Assembly (NCBI GenBank): GCA_011319805.1
Contig: SJRY01000255.1
Span: 124,001 to 188,000, forward strand
Reading direction: 5' to 3'
Length of the DNA: 64,000 nt
From: Macrocybe gigantea
Lineage: Eukaryota > Basidiomycota > Agaricomycetes > Agaricales > Callistosporiaceae
The notes under the pieces were generated by a model. That model saw only the letters and a program-made list of their open reading frames with translations, made no database searches and had not been told where the DNA came from. This document shows, piece after piece, positions 55,092 through 64,000 of this stretch (position 1 is the stretch's first letter; each line of letters opens with the position of its first letter). The translations under genes and the position numbers were made by a program.

Positions 55092-58000
55092 GAGGTGCTA
55101 AATCGCGACCCATACAACTGAAACAGACTCGCTTCGATACCGGATGTAGATCATCCCATACTCTGAAATACACCATTCCTGCCAAGCGATCTGAAGCACC
55201 AAGAAAAACCATCCAAGGGGACAAACCACCAAAGAGGAAAGAGCTCGCAGTACCAGCGAGAATACGAACCGAAAAGGAATCACAACGATAACACCAGAAG
55301 TTGATAGCGGAGCGGATAGGACCTGCATCAACACCGTGATAGTAGCAAAAACGGACTGAAGACACGACGAATCAAGAAATTCCCATCATAAATGCAGACG
55401 GATCACCCAATCGTCAGAAAACAGCAGACCGAGTAGCGGAGGTCCACATCGACATTAAAGGACACAAGGAGCATATGGAAGCCATCGTACTCGATATCGG
55501 AAAAACCGACATGCTACTAGGACATGACTGGCTTGTCTACCACAACCCAACAATCAAATGGAGGACAGGAGAAATTGTCTTCGACAGATGCCCCAAAACG
55601 TGCAAAATAAACCACCAGACGATCAAGATACAGAAGGTGGCTGAACCAGCGAAAACCACAGCCAGCGACAAGACAGGAACCCAGATACCCCCATATCTGA
55701 TCAGATTCAAACACCTCTTCAAGGAGAAGAACTTTGATCGCTTACCAGACCACAAAGAATGGGACCATGAAATAAACTTAACGAAGGATGCACCCAAAAC
55801 GATACCGAGCAAGGTCTACCCGATGACACAGAAAGAGCTAGAGGAACTAGATGCCTTCGTCGAAGAAGGATTACGAACAGGAAAAATACGCCCATCGAAA
55901 TCACCTTACGCAGCACCCTGCTTCTTTCGCAATAAGAAGGATGGAAGCAAGCGACTCATCCAAGACTACCGGGAAATAAACAAATATACGGTCAAGGACA
56001 AGTTTCCACTACCACGCATCAGCGAGCTCCTCGACGTACTACAAGGAGCAAAGTACTTTAGCAAGATCGATATTATCTGGGGTACAATAACGTGCGCATC
56101 CGGAAAGGGGACGAATGGAAGGCAGCCTTCCTAACAGCAAGAGGACTCTTCGAACCGACAGTCATGTATTTTGGGCAGTGCAACGCACCAGGCACTTTTA
56201 GCCGAATGATGGCGAGCCTCTTCCAAGACCAAATACGAAGAAGAGTGTGCATAATCTATATGGATGACATTATAATCATCGGACGAACACGAGAGGAACT
56301 CCAAAAGAACACCATAGAAGTCATGGAAATACTGAACAAGAACGACCTATTCATCAAAGGACCGAAATGCGTCTGGGAATCATCGAAAGTCCCAGTACTA
56401 GGATACATCGTAGGAGAAGGGAAGGTAGAAATGGAACCAGAAAAGATCACAGCCGTACAATCCTGGCCAACCCCAAAGACGAAGAAAGAACTACAAAAGT
56501 TCTTGGGATTCACGAACTTTTACCGACGATTCATCAAGGGATATGCAAAGGTCGCTAAACCCCTGACGGAGTTGACTGGAAACAAAACATTCCAGTGGAC
56601 AGACAAGCAACAAGGCGCTTTCAAAGAACTGATCCAACATATAACCTCAGCACCCATTCTAGCACTACCACAGACAGAAGGAAAATTCCGAGTCGAAACG
56701 GACGCCTCAGGATATGCCATTGGAGCGGTACTATCACAACAGCAGAAAGGACTATGGCATCCGATTGCATTCATTTCGAGATGCATGACCCCAGCAGAGC
56801 AAAACTACGAAATCTACGACAAGGAACTTCTTGCGATAATGGTCGCACTAAAGACATGGAGACAATACCTCCTCGAAGCTCGAGAGAAGTTCGAAATATT
56901 GACGGATCACAAGAACCTATCATACTTCCGAAAGCCGCAGCGACTCAATTCGAGACAGATTGGCTGGTACCTGAAATTACAGGAATATGACTACGAACTA
57001 CGACACGTACCAGGAAAGGCGAATGGAAAAGCGGATGTCCTGTCACGAATGGCAGGATATGAAGAAAACCTAGCAGAGAAGGACGACATACAAATGATCA
57101 AAGAAGCAGCATTCATTCGACATCTGGAAGAGAATAATGAACGAGACTTCGAATTTATGATGTTCGAGGACGAACACCCACAGAAAGAAGAAGCAGAAAA
57201 TAATGAAACAATACAAACAAGAGGAATCACGATGATCGAATCCTCAAGGATAGAACAAATTCGACAATGCGCACGAAGGGAAACGATCGTAACAACAGGA
57301 CTGAAGGAAAAACCACACTGGTTCACAGAAGACGACCACATCGTATATGTAGGAGGGAAAATCTATGTTCCTCCAGACAACAAACTGAAGGAAAACATCA
57401 TGTTTGAACACCACGACACACCCATCGGAGGACACCCAGGGCAATACCGCATGCACGAGCTCATAAGCCGCACCTATTGGTGGCCATCAATGCTGACAGA
57501 CATCAAGAAGTATGTCAATGGATGCGAAACATGTCAGCGAAACAAAATCATCCGACAAAAGAAACACGCACCCCTGCACCCGCACGAAGTCCCACAACAA
57601 CCATGGGAAGATATCGGAGTAGATCTCATAGGACCGCTACCCAGCTCGAACGGCTTTAACGCCATCGCCGCAGTCACAGACCGCCTGACCAAGATGATCC
57701 ACCTAGTTCCCACAAAGACCGAACTCACAGCAGAGGTCTCGCACGACTATACCGAGACAACGTGTGGCGGCTTCATGGAATTCCACGAAAGATCATCAGT
57801 GATCGAGGACCCCAGTTCGCAGCACGATTCATGACAGCACTTCTAAAATTACTCGGAACAAAGCAAAACCTATCAACGGCCTATCACCCACAGACAGATG
57901 GACAGGCGGAGCGATCCCACCAAGAAACGGAAGCCTTCCTCAGAAGCTTCACAAACAACCTACAGGACGATTGGGCAGAATGGATAGCAATTGCAGAGTA

Positions 58001-58709
58001 CCAATACAATGACAAAGCACACCAGGGAACGAAGGAGACACCATTCTACCTCAACTATGGAATGCACCCCTGGAAGGGAGAGCCGCAGATGACAGAAGGG
58101 AATAACCCCGCAGCAAAAGACTTCGTCAAAAGAATGAGCCAAATACGAAAGGAAGCAAATGCCGCGCTGCAATATGCACAAACACGAGCCAAAGACAATT
58201 ACGACGCGAGACGAAAACCTGCCCGGAATACAAGAAAGGAGATAGAGTATGGCTAGAAGCCACCAATATCACAGTCAATCGACCATCAAAGAAGTTATCG
58301 GCACTCCGATACGGACCGTTCAAGGTGGTTGAAAAGAAAGGAGCTCGGCATATCGCCTGGAACTCCCAGCATCATGGCAGCTGATACACCCCATGTTCAA
58401 TGAAACACTGCTCATGCCTTACAAAGGACCCCGTTTCAAGATACAAGAGCGACCATCACCACCACCCCCTGAAATCATAAATGATGAAGAAGAGTACGAG
58501 ATAGAAGAGATCCTAAAAAGGAAGAAACAAGGGAGGGGACACTATTCCTGGTCAAATGGAAAGGATACGGACACGAAGAGAACACATGGATCAAAGAGAA
58601 GGAGCTGGGGAATGCGCAGCAAGCTCTAGACCACTTCCTAAAGAAGACTGCGAACCAGGATAAAAGGATCACGACAAGAGGGAAGAAGACCAAAAATCGC
58701 ACTTCATGA
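55088..58709 (+). pseudogene. G2-A pol (protease, RT, RNase H, integrase, chromodomain), frame-broken
   Basis: Starting in another frame just across the gag stop, pol has protease motif VDSGADRTCI (about 55299-55328), RT YMDDIIIIGRT (about 56256-56290), RNase H VETDASGYAIGAVL (about 56694-56735), integrase finger HHDTPIGGHPG..CETCQRN (about 57409-57543), core GVDLIGPLP, SDRGPQF and TDGQAERSHQE. Chromodomain pieces follow (EIEEILKRKKQGRG, LFLVKWKGYGHEENTWIKEK). One-base losses break the frame near 55270, 55353, 56083, 57735, 58210, 58345 and 58545. Once bridged, pol ends at TGA 58707-58709, overlapping the next ATG. Confidence 0.85.
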
Positions 58710-59104
58710 CCACCAACGCCCCCATCAGCATCGACAGCAGCGAGGGCAGCCGCGCACCTACCCCCAACCGCCCAAGCGACCTCGAGAATCTGGCAAGGAT
58801 TCTCAATGCTAGCGACTACATGGACCCCCTCGCCATCACACTCGGCGCATATATGCGCTATGTTATGACCGTCCGCACGCACCTCTGGACCGGGAGAACC
58901 CCTGATGGGACCGGCCCCACTGCAGCTGAACGTATCGCGCTTCGCGAAGCAATGGAAATGCTTCGCACAGAAAACCGGCGACTTAAACTCCTCGCCACCA
59001 CACTCCACCACATTCGCGCCTATAATGAAGAGCTCATTCATACATGGGCCCCGCGTGCCGCGACCGCCTGGGAGACCAATACTGGGTGGGGACAGCTGGA
59101 CTAA
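58706..59104 (+). CDS. G2 accessory ORF3, 132 residues, unknown
   Basis: The start codon overlaps the pol stop as ATGA. The product begins MTTNAPISIDSSEGSRAPTP and has a helical centre (LENLARILNASDYMDPLAIT, LREAMEMLRTENRRLKLLAT), ending TNTGWGQLD. A coiled coil is likely in the second half. No known domain was recognised. It sits between pol and the polypurine tract, the position of accessory or env-like genes, but has no membrane segment or signal peptide. It is intact while pol upstream is broken. Confidence 0.65.
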   Translation: MTTNAPISIDSSEGSRAPTPNRPSDLENLARILNASDYMDPLAITLGAYMRYVMTVRTHLWTGRTPDGTGPTAAERIALREAMEMLRTENRRLKLLATTLHHIRAYNEELIHTWAPRAATAWETNTGWGQLD

Positions 59105-59127
59105 GGTTTTTCGCGAGGACGCGAATC

Positions 59128-59141
59128 TAAAGAGAGGGTGA
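59128..59141 (+). other. G2-A polypurine tract
   Basis: A purine-rich run (taaagagagggtga) directly abuts the 3' LTR, as expected for plus-strand priming. Confidence 0.6.
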
Positions 59142-59460
59142 TGTTACAGACGCCGCCCAAAGGACTATTCATTTTCTTATCTTATCTTTCCCACATCCCT
59201 TATCTCCCCCATCATGCTGCACAGCGCGCAGCCATCGAGTCATCTCACTTCCCTAGTCATCCTGAGTCATCTCCTTCCAGTCTTACTCATCCGCAGTCCA
59301 CAGCATTGCGCAGCCATGGTCCGTGCTCGAGTACTGTAGTGTATATAAGGACTCCCAGATGTACCAGTAATGCTAGGCTTAATATTCCTTTTGCCATCAT
59401 CTCAAGACCACTCTCGCACTTAGTCTGCCCGAGTCCTTCTGAGATTCGTCTAGCCTAACA
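59142..59460 (+). repeat. G2-A 3' LTR
   Basis: The LTR is 319 bp. Compared with the 5' LTR it has five substitutions and one lost C (agcccatgg to agccatgg near 59313). Several changes are at CpG-type sites. Confidence 0.9.
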
Positions 59461-60103
59461 TCTCCTTGAAGAGGTGTTTGAATCTGATCAGATATGGGGG
59501 TATCTGGGTTCCTGTCTTGTCGCTGGCTGTGGTTTTCGCTGGTTCAGCCACCTTCTGTATCTTGATCGTCTGGTGGTTTATTTTGCACGTTTTGGGGCAT
59601 CTGTCGAAGACAATTTCTCCTGTCCTCCATTTGATTGTTGGGTTGTGGTAGACAAGCCAGTCATGTCCTAGTAGCATGTCGGTTTTTCCGATATCGAGTA
59701 CGATGGCTTCCATATGCTCCTTGTGTCCTTTAATGTCGATGTGGACCTCCGCTACTCGGTCTGCTGTTTTCTGACGATTGGGTGATCCGTCTGCGTTTAT
59801 GATGGGAATTTTCTTGATTCGTCGTGTCTTCAGTCCCGTTTTTGCTACTATCACGGTGTTGATGCAGGTCCTATCCGCTCCGCTATCAACTTCTGGTGTT
59901 ATCGTTGTGATTCCTTTTCGGGTTCGTATTCTCGCTGGTACTGCGAGCTCTTTCCTCTTTGGTGGTTTGTCCCCTTGGATGGTTTTTCTTGGTGCTTCAG
60001 ATCGCTTGGCAGGAATGGTGTATTTCAGAGTATGGGATGATCTACATCCGGTATCGAAGCGAGTCTGTTTCAGTTGTATGGGTCGCGATTTAGCACCTCC
60101 TAG
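59461..60103 (-). pseudogene. G2-B pol fragment (protease region)
   Basis: It reads from the gag-pol boundary through the VDSGAD protease motif, VIVAKTGLKTRRIKKIPIIN and ILDIG..LLGHDWLVYHNPTI to FKHLFKE. It is then cut at 59461. Frame-restoring C3 and G3 runs are present here where G2-A has C2 and G2. Confidence 0.82.
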
Positions 60104-60956
60104 TCGGACCCTTCGGCAAAACCCTCTTTGTCAGAGCTTTCTTCATCCTTATCTTCTTCGTCCTCTCCTTCTTCTTCTTTCACTTCTCTGACCCGGGATT
60201 TTCCTTTCTTCTTCTTCTTGCAGTTTCGTGCATAGTGTCCCTTTAAGCCACAGTTGAAACATGTGACATTTGCTGCTCCTTTTCGTGGTTCCGGGCAGTT
60301 TCGTGAAATGTGTCCTGGTTTATTGCAGTTGAAGCAGTTGTTGCTTCGTACTTTGTCGACTTCCATGGCCTGTCCTGCTCCTCGGCTTGGATTTCCGGCC
60401 TTGCGCTGATTGCTTGTGAATTCTCCTCTCATCACATTTCTGTGTTCATCGATGTTTCGTCCAATTGCTCGAACTGTCTTGATATATTCATCTCCATCTG
60501 TTGGAAGTGTGGAGATTGAGTGTACGGCTTCTGCTGTCCTTCGGTTTAAGCTCTTCTCGAGTAGGAAACGAGGGGCTGTTCCTGTCATTCCTGCTTTCCC
60601 TGCGAGGTCTACGAATTCATCCAGAAATTCGTCGATGGGTCGGTTTCCCTGTCTGATGTTGAATAGTTTGCTTCCTGCTTGTGATGGCGACATGACGTTG
60701 CTGAATCGTGTCTCTATCTCGGTTATGAAGTCGGCCCATGTGCTTTGGTTGGTAGTGGTGTCGATCTTCTTTGATGCCCAGTGGGCTCCGGGTCCGTCGG
60801 TCATTCTAGACAGGACCGCTCCAATCTTCTGTGTATCCGTGAGGTCCCATGTGTGGTTATGTAGAGTTTCATCTTTCTCCACCAAATATCGAAGGACATT
60901 CGATCTCCTGTAAAGGATTTCGGGTCGGCGATGATTCCCTTGTATTCTGTCATCAT
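60100..60956 (-). CDS. G2-B gag
   Basis: Starting at the Met pair at 60956, it holds the Retrotrans_gag domain and two intact CCHC knuckles ([14 protein letters not shown] and [14 protein letters not shown]). A Lys-rich then Glu/Asp-rich tail ends EGFAEGSD at 60100-60102. A frame change near 60850, identical in G2-A, separates the first 35 residues from the rest. It may be a family-wide defect or a recoding site. Confidence 0.75.
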
Positions 60957-61256
60957 CCTTTGGGGGTTTTCTTCGTCATTCTCTTGGTCTTGGTCTTCCT
61001 GTTCCTGGATCTGTTGTTCTTGGGTCTGCTGTGCTTGTACTTGGGCTTGCTGTTCTTGGAGCTGTTTCTGTCTTCGCTCCTCTCTCTGTTCTTTCCAGTA
61101 GTCTAGGTCGACTCCTGCGATCCTACAAGCTTGTTCAAAATCGGCCCACTCTGCGGCGGTCGGTCCGGTTGTCTTTGGTAATCCTTTTCGCTCCCTCCAC
61201 CGATAGTATTCGTCCCAGTCGCTGTTGCTTACTTTCGCCACGGTGGTGCGATTCTC

Positions 61257-61922
61257 TCCTTATGCAGTGCTTCGGCGGATTGGTCCTCTGAAGGGATTCG
61301 GCGGTTTCGTTCCTGTGTGTCCTTGACTCTGGTGTCGTTCTCGTTGGTTCCGTCGTATGCTCTGTGCGTCGTGCCCTCTCTGTATCAGTATGTCTTCCTC
61401 CTGTGTTCGGCGATTATAGTTCTCGATCTGTTGTCGCCTAAAATCTCGGGCTTGTGTTCGTTCTTCTCTCGTTTTCTTGCGGATGGGTTCGTCCTCTTCT
61501 TCGGCAAGAAGATTCTGGTCTGACCACAGCTCTTCTGGGCTTATCCCGTATTCTCCTTCTAAGAAGAGTTCTGCAATGAGTTGTGCTGCTCCTTCGCTGA
61601 GGATCTCAGCGGGCTCGTCTGTGGTGGTGAAGGCAAACTCTCTCAGAAATGCCTGTTCTTCGTCGTCGCTACTTGGTGTAGGCGTGCACTCTCTCTTTCG
61701 TTTGTTTGGATTGCTAGTGTCTCTGCGGATGGCGTGGACTGTCTCTGCGAATGGCGTGGACTGCAATGTCTGGTCTACTTCTCTGAGCCAAGTGCTCTCG
61801 TCGCTCGTGCTAGTGCTCGCTGGGTCGGCGACCGCTTGTTGTCGAATGTTGATCAAGTCTTTGATAAAGCGTGACGTGGTGTGTGTGTGAGTCTGAGTGA
61901 GTCTTGACGAGGCTTAATATCT
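61257..61922 (-). other. G2-B leader and AUG-less 198-codon open frame
   Basis: An open frame from TTG at 61856 to TAA at 61260 encodes a charged protein with no Met. The following frame (61241 down to gag) is in the same register after the stop. No ATG exists on the sense strand from the predicted RNA start (62008) to 60979. The primer-binding 11-mer abuts the LTR at about 61910-61920. Confidence 0.65.
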
Positions 61923-62242
61923 TGTTAGGCTAGACGAATCTCAGAAGGACTCGGGCAGACTAAGTGCGAGAGTGGTCTTGAGATGATGGCAAAAGGAATA
62001 TTAAGCCTAGCGCTACTGGTACATCTGGGAGTCCTTATATACATTACAGTACTCGAGCACGGACCATGGGCTGCGCAATGCTGTGGACTGCGGATGAGTA
62101 AGACTGGAAAGAGATGACTCAGGATGACTAGGGAAGTGGGATGACTCGATGGCTGCGCGCTGCGCAGCATGATGGGGGAGATAAGGGATGTGGGAAAGAT
62201 AAGATAAGAAAATGAATAGTCCTTTGGGCGGCGTCTGTAACA
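61923..62242 (-). repeat. G2-B 5' LTR
   Basis: The 320-bp LTR matches the G2-A 5' LTR except for one base. Confidence 0.9.
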
Positions 62243-62269
62243 CTTCCTAGCTTGGGTCCAGTTTCAACA
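62243..62269 (+). repeat. Remnant of the outer Copia 3' LTR (last 27 bases)
   Basis: It is identical to 43077-43103. It is followed at once by the target duplication TGCTT, and preceded by G2-B, which inserted in this LTR. Confidence 0.88.
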
Positions 62270-63203
62270 TGCTTCACCCGATGTTCATCTTCAAGCCATG
62301 CGGAATCTATGGGTCGACCAATTGACAATCCGGGACAGGTGGGAAGAATTCTTCACAAAGCTCATTGACGAGTGGCATGGCCTAACAGTTTATGTGCGTC
62401 GATGTCCTCTTGGAAACTGAGCTGTTGAATAATATCCCGTTTCGGATTGGATAGGCATCAATGTTGTTGAACGCGAATGTCGCCTTTCTGAGCATCCCTT
62501 TGGTCAGTCAAGGCGACGCTGATACTTTCCGGAGTGCCGGCGAAGTCGCAAGTTATATGTCTGTCGTCACAAGTTTCTTTAGTATGTTTCTTGCATTGTT
62601 GCTTGCCCGTCAACATCAAAGGCGGAGGCAGAGTGAGACCGTTGACGAAGTCGTACGCGTACTAGTTCATGATTCGCCATCTATGATCTTGAAATTCCAT
62701 TTTATCAGCATGATTTTTTGCTGAAAAGGACAGACCATACTTGGGGTCTAGAGGCTCTGGCCATCGCGTATAGCCTTCCGTATGCGTTGCTGATGTGGGG
62801 GTATGTGCTACTCAAGCCTTGCATGCGAGGACGCATTCTCACCGGGATCAGGATGGGCACCTTCATGGTGGCAATTCTGTTCATGTGTTTTGACAGGTCG
62901 AACGTGGCGGCGCGGCTGTCGGTCGGTCTGTCTTCATTTGTCTGCACGACGCTGGTTATTTGGTGCATCTGGATGTTTTGGGAAGGCATCCAGAACACCC
63001 AATGGGTGGCGTTCAAGAAGATTATTCAGAAACCGTTGTGGGTGCTGATCAAGCGAGACATCAAAGCGTTCGCTGGGATTAGGATGAAAGGCGAGAAAAT
63101 TATCCAGACTCTTGGCCTGGATTGGAGGAGAAAACAAGGACCAACGGAGATGTCAAATCTGTCCCAATCAGGGACTGGTGGGGCCAATGGTGCTCAGGTT
63201 TGA
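62270..63203 (+). pseudogene. WW-like-domain membrane protein gene, 3' half
   Basis: This resumes the host gene exactly where the 5' half stops: SPDVHLQAMRNLWVDQLTIR, then by intron to MLLNANVAFLSI, a Ser/Arg-rich segment with a membrane helix (SVVTSFFSMFLALLLARQ), HTWGLEALAIAYSLPYALLM and WG. After a further intron comes GTFMVAILFMCFDRSNVAAR, with a last membrane helix (VCTTLVIWCIWMFWEGI). The stop is at 63201-63203. The exons in this half are open and the splice signals look good. The membrane-rich C-terminus is typical of the family. The function is unknown. Confidence 0.85.
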
Positions 63204-63327
63204 AAGACCCGTGGTTTCTCAAGGGCACTTGTACTTAGCTGGCCAAGCACGGAATGTTTCCTGTAGTTGCACCAGTCGACCACTGGTGTACACATGTCTA
63301 TCAAACCTTGTGTCTATCGGACTATCA

Positions 63328-64000
63328 TCACCGACCAATAGCTTCTATTTCCTCCAGATCGAAATAAGGCTTCAAACAATCCCCCTTAATGTCCGAGACC
63401 TAATCATATGGTGTTCAGGACGTCAAGGGGAGCACAACACGGAGGTAAAAGGCCGACTTACCTCTTGATCAAGATGATCGAAGAGAACACCCTTCAGCTC
63501 GTCCAAACATCCGGTCAGCTTGGCAGGGGAGTACGTGGTAGAATTTTTGCGCCATTCAGATATCAGGCCGGAAAGTTTCTCGAGACCTGAAGGACAGCCT
63601 TATCAGTAATCGTCCCTGTCAGACGGCAACGAAGGTTGTAACCGTTGTGTATAGCTTCATGCGAGTTGATATGACCGTCTTCGCCATGATCTGCAAACTG
63701 CGGGAGATGCTTGGCCAGGATCGGGAAGACGTAACGCTCCTCAACAGTATGGTGCATTGTAAGGCCTTTGTATGTCGGAACAGATGGGTGCGAGTGTGGA
63801 CACCGTGAACGGGTGCGAATGTCATACGTACCTGAGATGAAGCGATCGACGGTGTCGAAATAAAGACGAAGAGACAGCCCACGCCTGGTGTACGAACCAT
63901 CTGCACACTGAGGTGATGCTGAATATCCTGGATATTAACGGTCTTTAGTTAGGTTCGCACGTACCTCGTAGATGATCGCAACTAGTTTCGGTGTAATCAT
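63328..64000 (-). CDS. Hemerythrin-like HHE-domain protein (N-terminus outside window)
   Basis: Minus-strand exons joined by GT-AG introns read KLVAIIYE|CADGSYTRRGLSLRLYFD, TVDRFISG|LTMHHTVEERYVFPIL, HINSHEAIHNG|LEKLSGLISEW, CLDELKGVLFDHLDQE, and |VSDIKGDCLKPYFDLEEIEA, stop 63328-63330. The His and Glu of HHTVEER and the His of NSHEAIH are the di-iron ligands expected in hemerythrin HHE domains. Fungal members are cytosolic proteins of unknown role, perhaps in oxygen or metal sensing. A Met codon sits at 63998-64000, but the domain needs more N-terminal sequence, so the gene probably continues beyond the edge. Confidence 0.85.

Larger units (their letters stand above)
52951..59460 (+). mobile_element. 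Gypsy element G2-A, full length (6.5 kb), mosaic
   Basis: The element has LTRs of 320 and 319 bp, a self-primer-binding site, an AUG-free leader, gag, pol with chromodomain, a third ORF and a polypurine tract. Flanking 5-mers differ (taatt at 52946-52950, tctcc at 59461-59465). Pol carries many one-base frameshifts. Confidence 0.9.
59461..62242 (-). mobile_element. Gypsy element G2-B, inverted and truncated in pol
   Basis: This is the same family as G2-A in minus orientation: 5' LTR (61923-62242), leader, gag and the first part of pol. It stops at the point corresponding to 55728 of G2-A, where the exact CA end of the G2-A 3' LTR is joined. The remaining pol and 3' LTR are absent. It lies in the Copia 3' LTR. 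Confidence 0.9.
42795..62269 (+). mobile_element. Nested LTR-retrotransposon complex; outer Copia element with TGCTT target duplication
   Basis: The outer Copia-type element begins TGTTGAA at 42795 and ends TTCAACA at 62269, a perfect 7-bp inverted pair. It is flanked by the 5-bp direct repeat TGCTT (42790-42794 and 62270-62274). Inside are Copia gag (plus), Gypsy G1 (44188-50068, minus), an inverted Copia pol fragment (50069-52950), Gypsy G2-A (52951-59460, plus) and an inverted truncated G2-B (59461-62242). All but the last 27 bases of the Copia 3' LTR are gone. Total length is 19,475 bp. Confidence 0.9.

Noticed and set aside
1..64000. CRISPR arrays, rRNA, riboswitches and operons
   Set aside because: None seen. 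The DNA is from a eukaryotic fungus, and the only repeats are LTRs and short low-complexity runs.

Overview
The window is nuclear DNA from a filamentous fungus, almost certainly a mushroom-forming basidiomycete (Agaricomycetes). Genes are packed tightly on both strands and cut by many introns of 45-75 bases. The protein set fits this group: a xylanase-regulator-like Zn2Cys6 factor, an AA9 polysaccharide monooxygenase, a WW-like gene family and chromodomain Gypsy elements. No rRNA, tRNA or CRISPR array was recognised.

Layout. Bases 1-40,700 hold single-copy housekeeping genes: the C-terminal part of CSF1 (lipid transfer), YIP1, NSA2 (60S assembly), a Zn2Cys6 factor, an SDHAF4-type assembly factor, SMD3, a CLC chloride channel, a GLTSCR1-domain protein, CDC23/APC8, ALG14, U2AF1, a second Zn2Cys6 factor, a mitochondrial-carrier-like protein, FUN30, BET5, an unknown membrane protein, RMT2, an AA9 LPMO and a PRKRIP1/DUF1168 protein. 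They are not co-functional operons. Two divergent pairs (YIP1/NSA2 and the Zn2Cys6 factor/SDHAF4) share promoters of only about 105 bp.

Bases 41,341-63,203 hold one host gene, a WW-like-domain membrane protein. It is split by a 19.5-kb nest of LTR retrotransposons. The outermost is a Copia element inserted inside a coding exon, flanked by the duplicated target TGCTT. Inside it lie a Gypsy chromovirus with an intact gag-pol (G1), an inverted Copia pol fragment, a second full-length Gypsy (G2-A) and an inverted truncated copy of the same family (G2-B). Neither G1 nor G2-A has matching target duplications. The two LTRs of G2-A differ more from each other than its 5' LTR differs from G2-B, so the nest has been reshaped by recombination between copies. 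G2 shows an 11-nt match between its predicted RNA 5' end and its primer-binding site (Tf1-like self-priming), about 1 kb of leader without any AUG, and a 132-codon ORF that overlaps the end of pol as ATGA. The window closes with a hemerythrin-like gene that runs off the edge.

A window-wide feature is single-base indels, mostly one-base contractions of short homopolymers, that break otherwise conserved frames in NSA2, ALG14, the carrier, FUN30, DUF1168, AA9, GLTSCR1 and G2-A. They look like residual assembly errors, and gene models here should be read with that in mind. All intron and start choices were made by eye.
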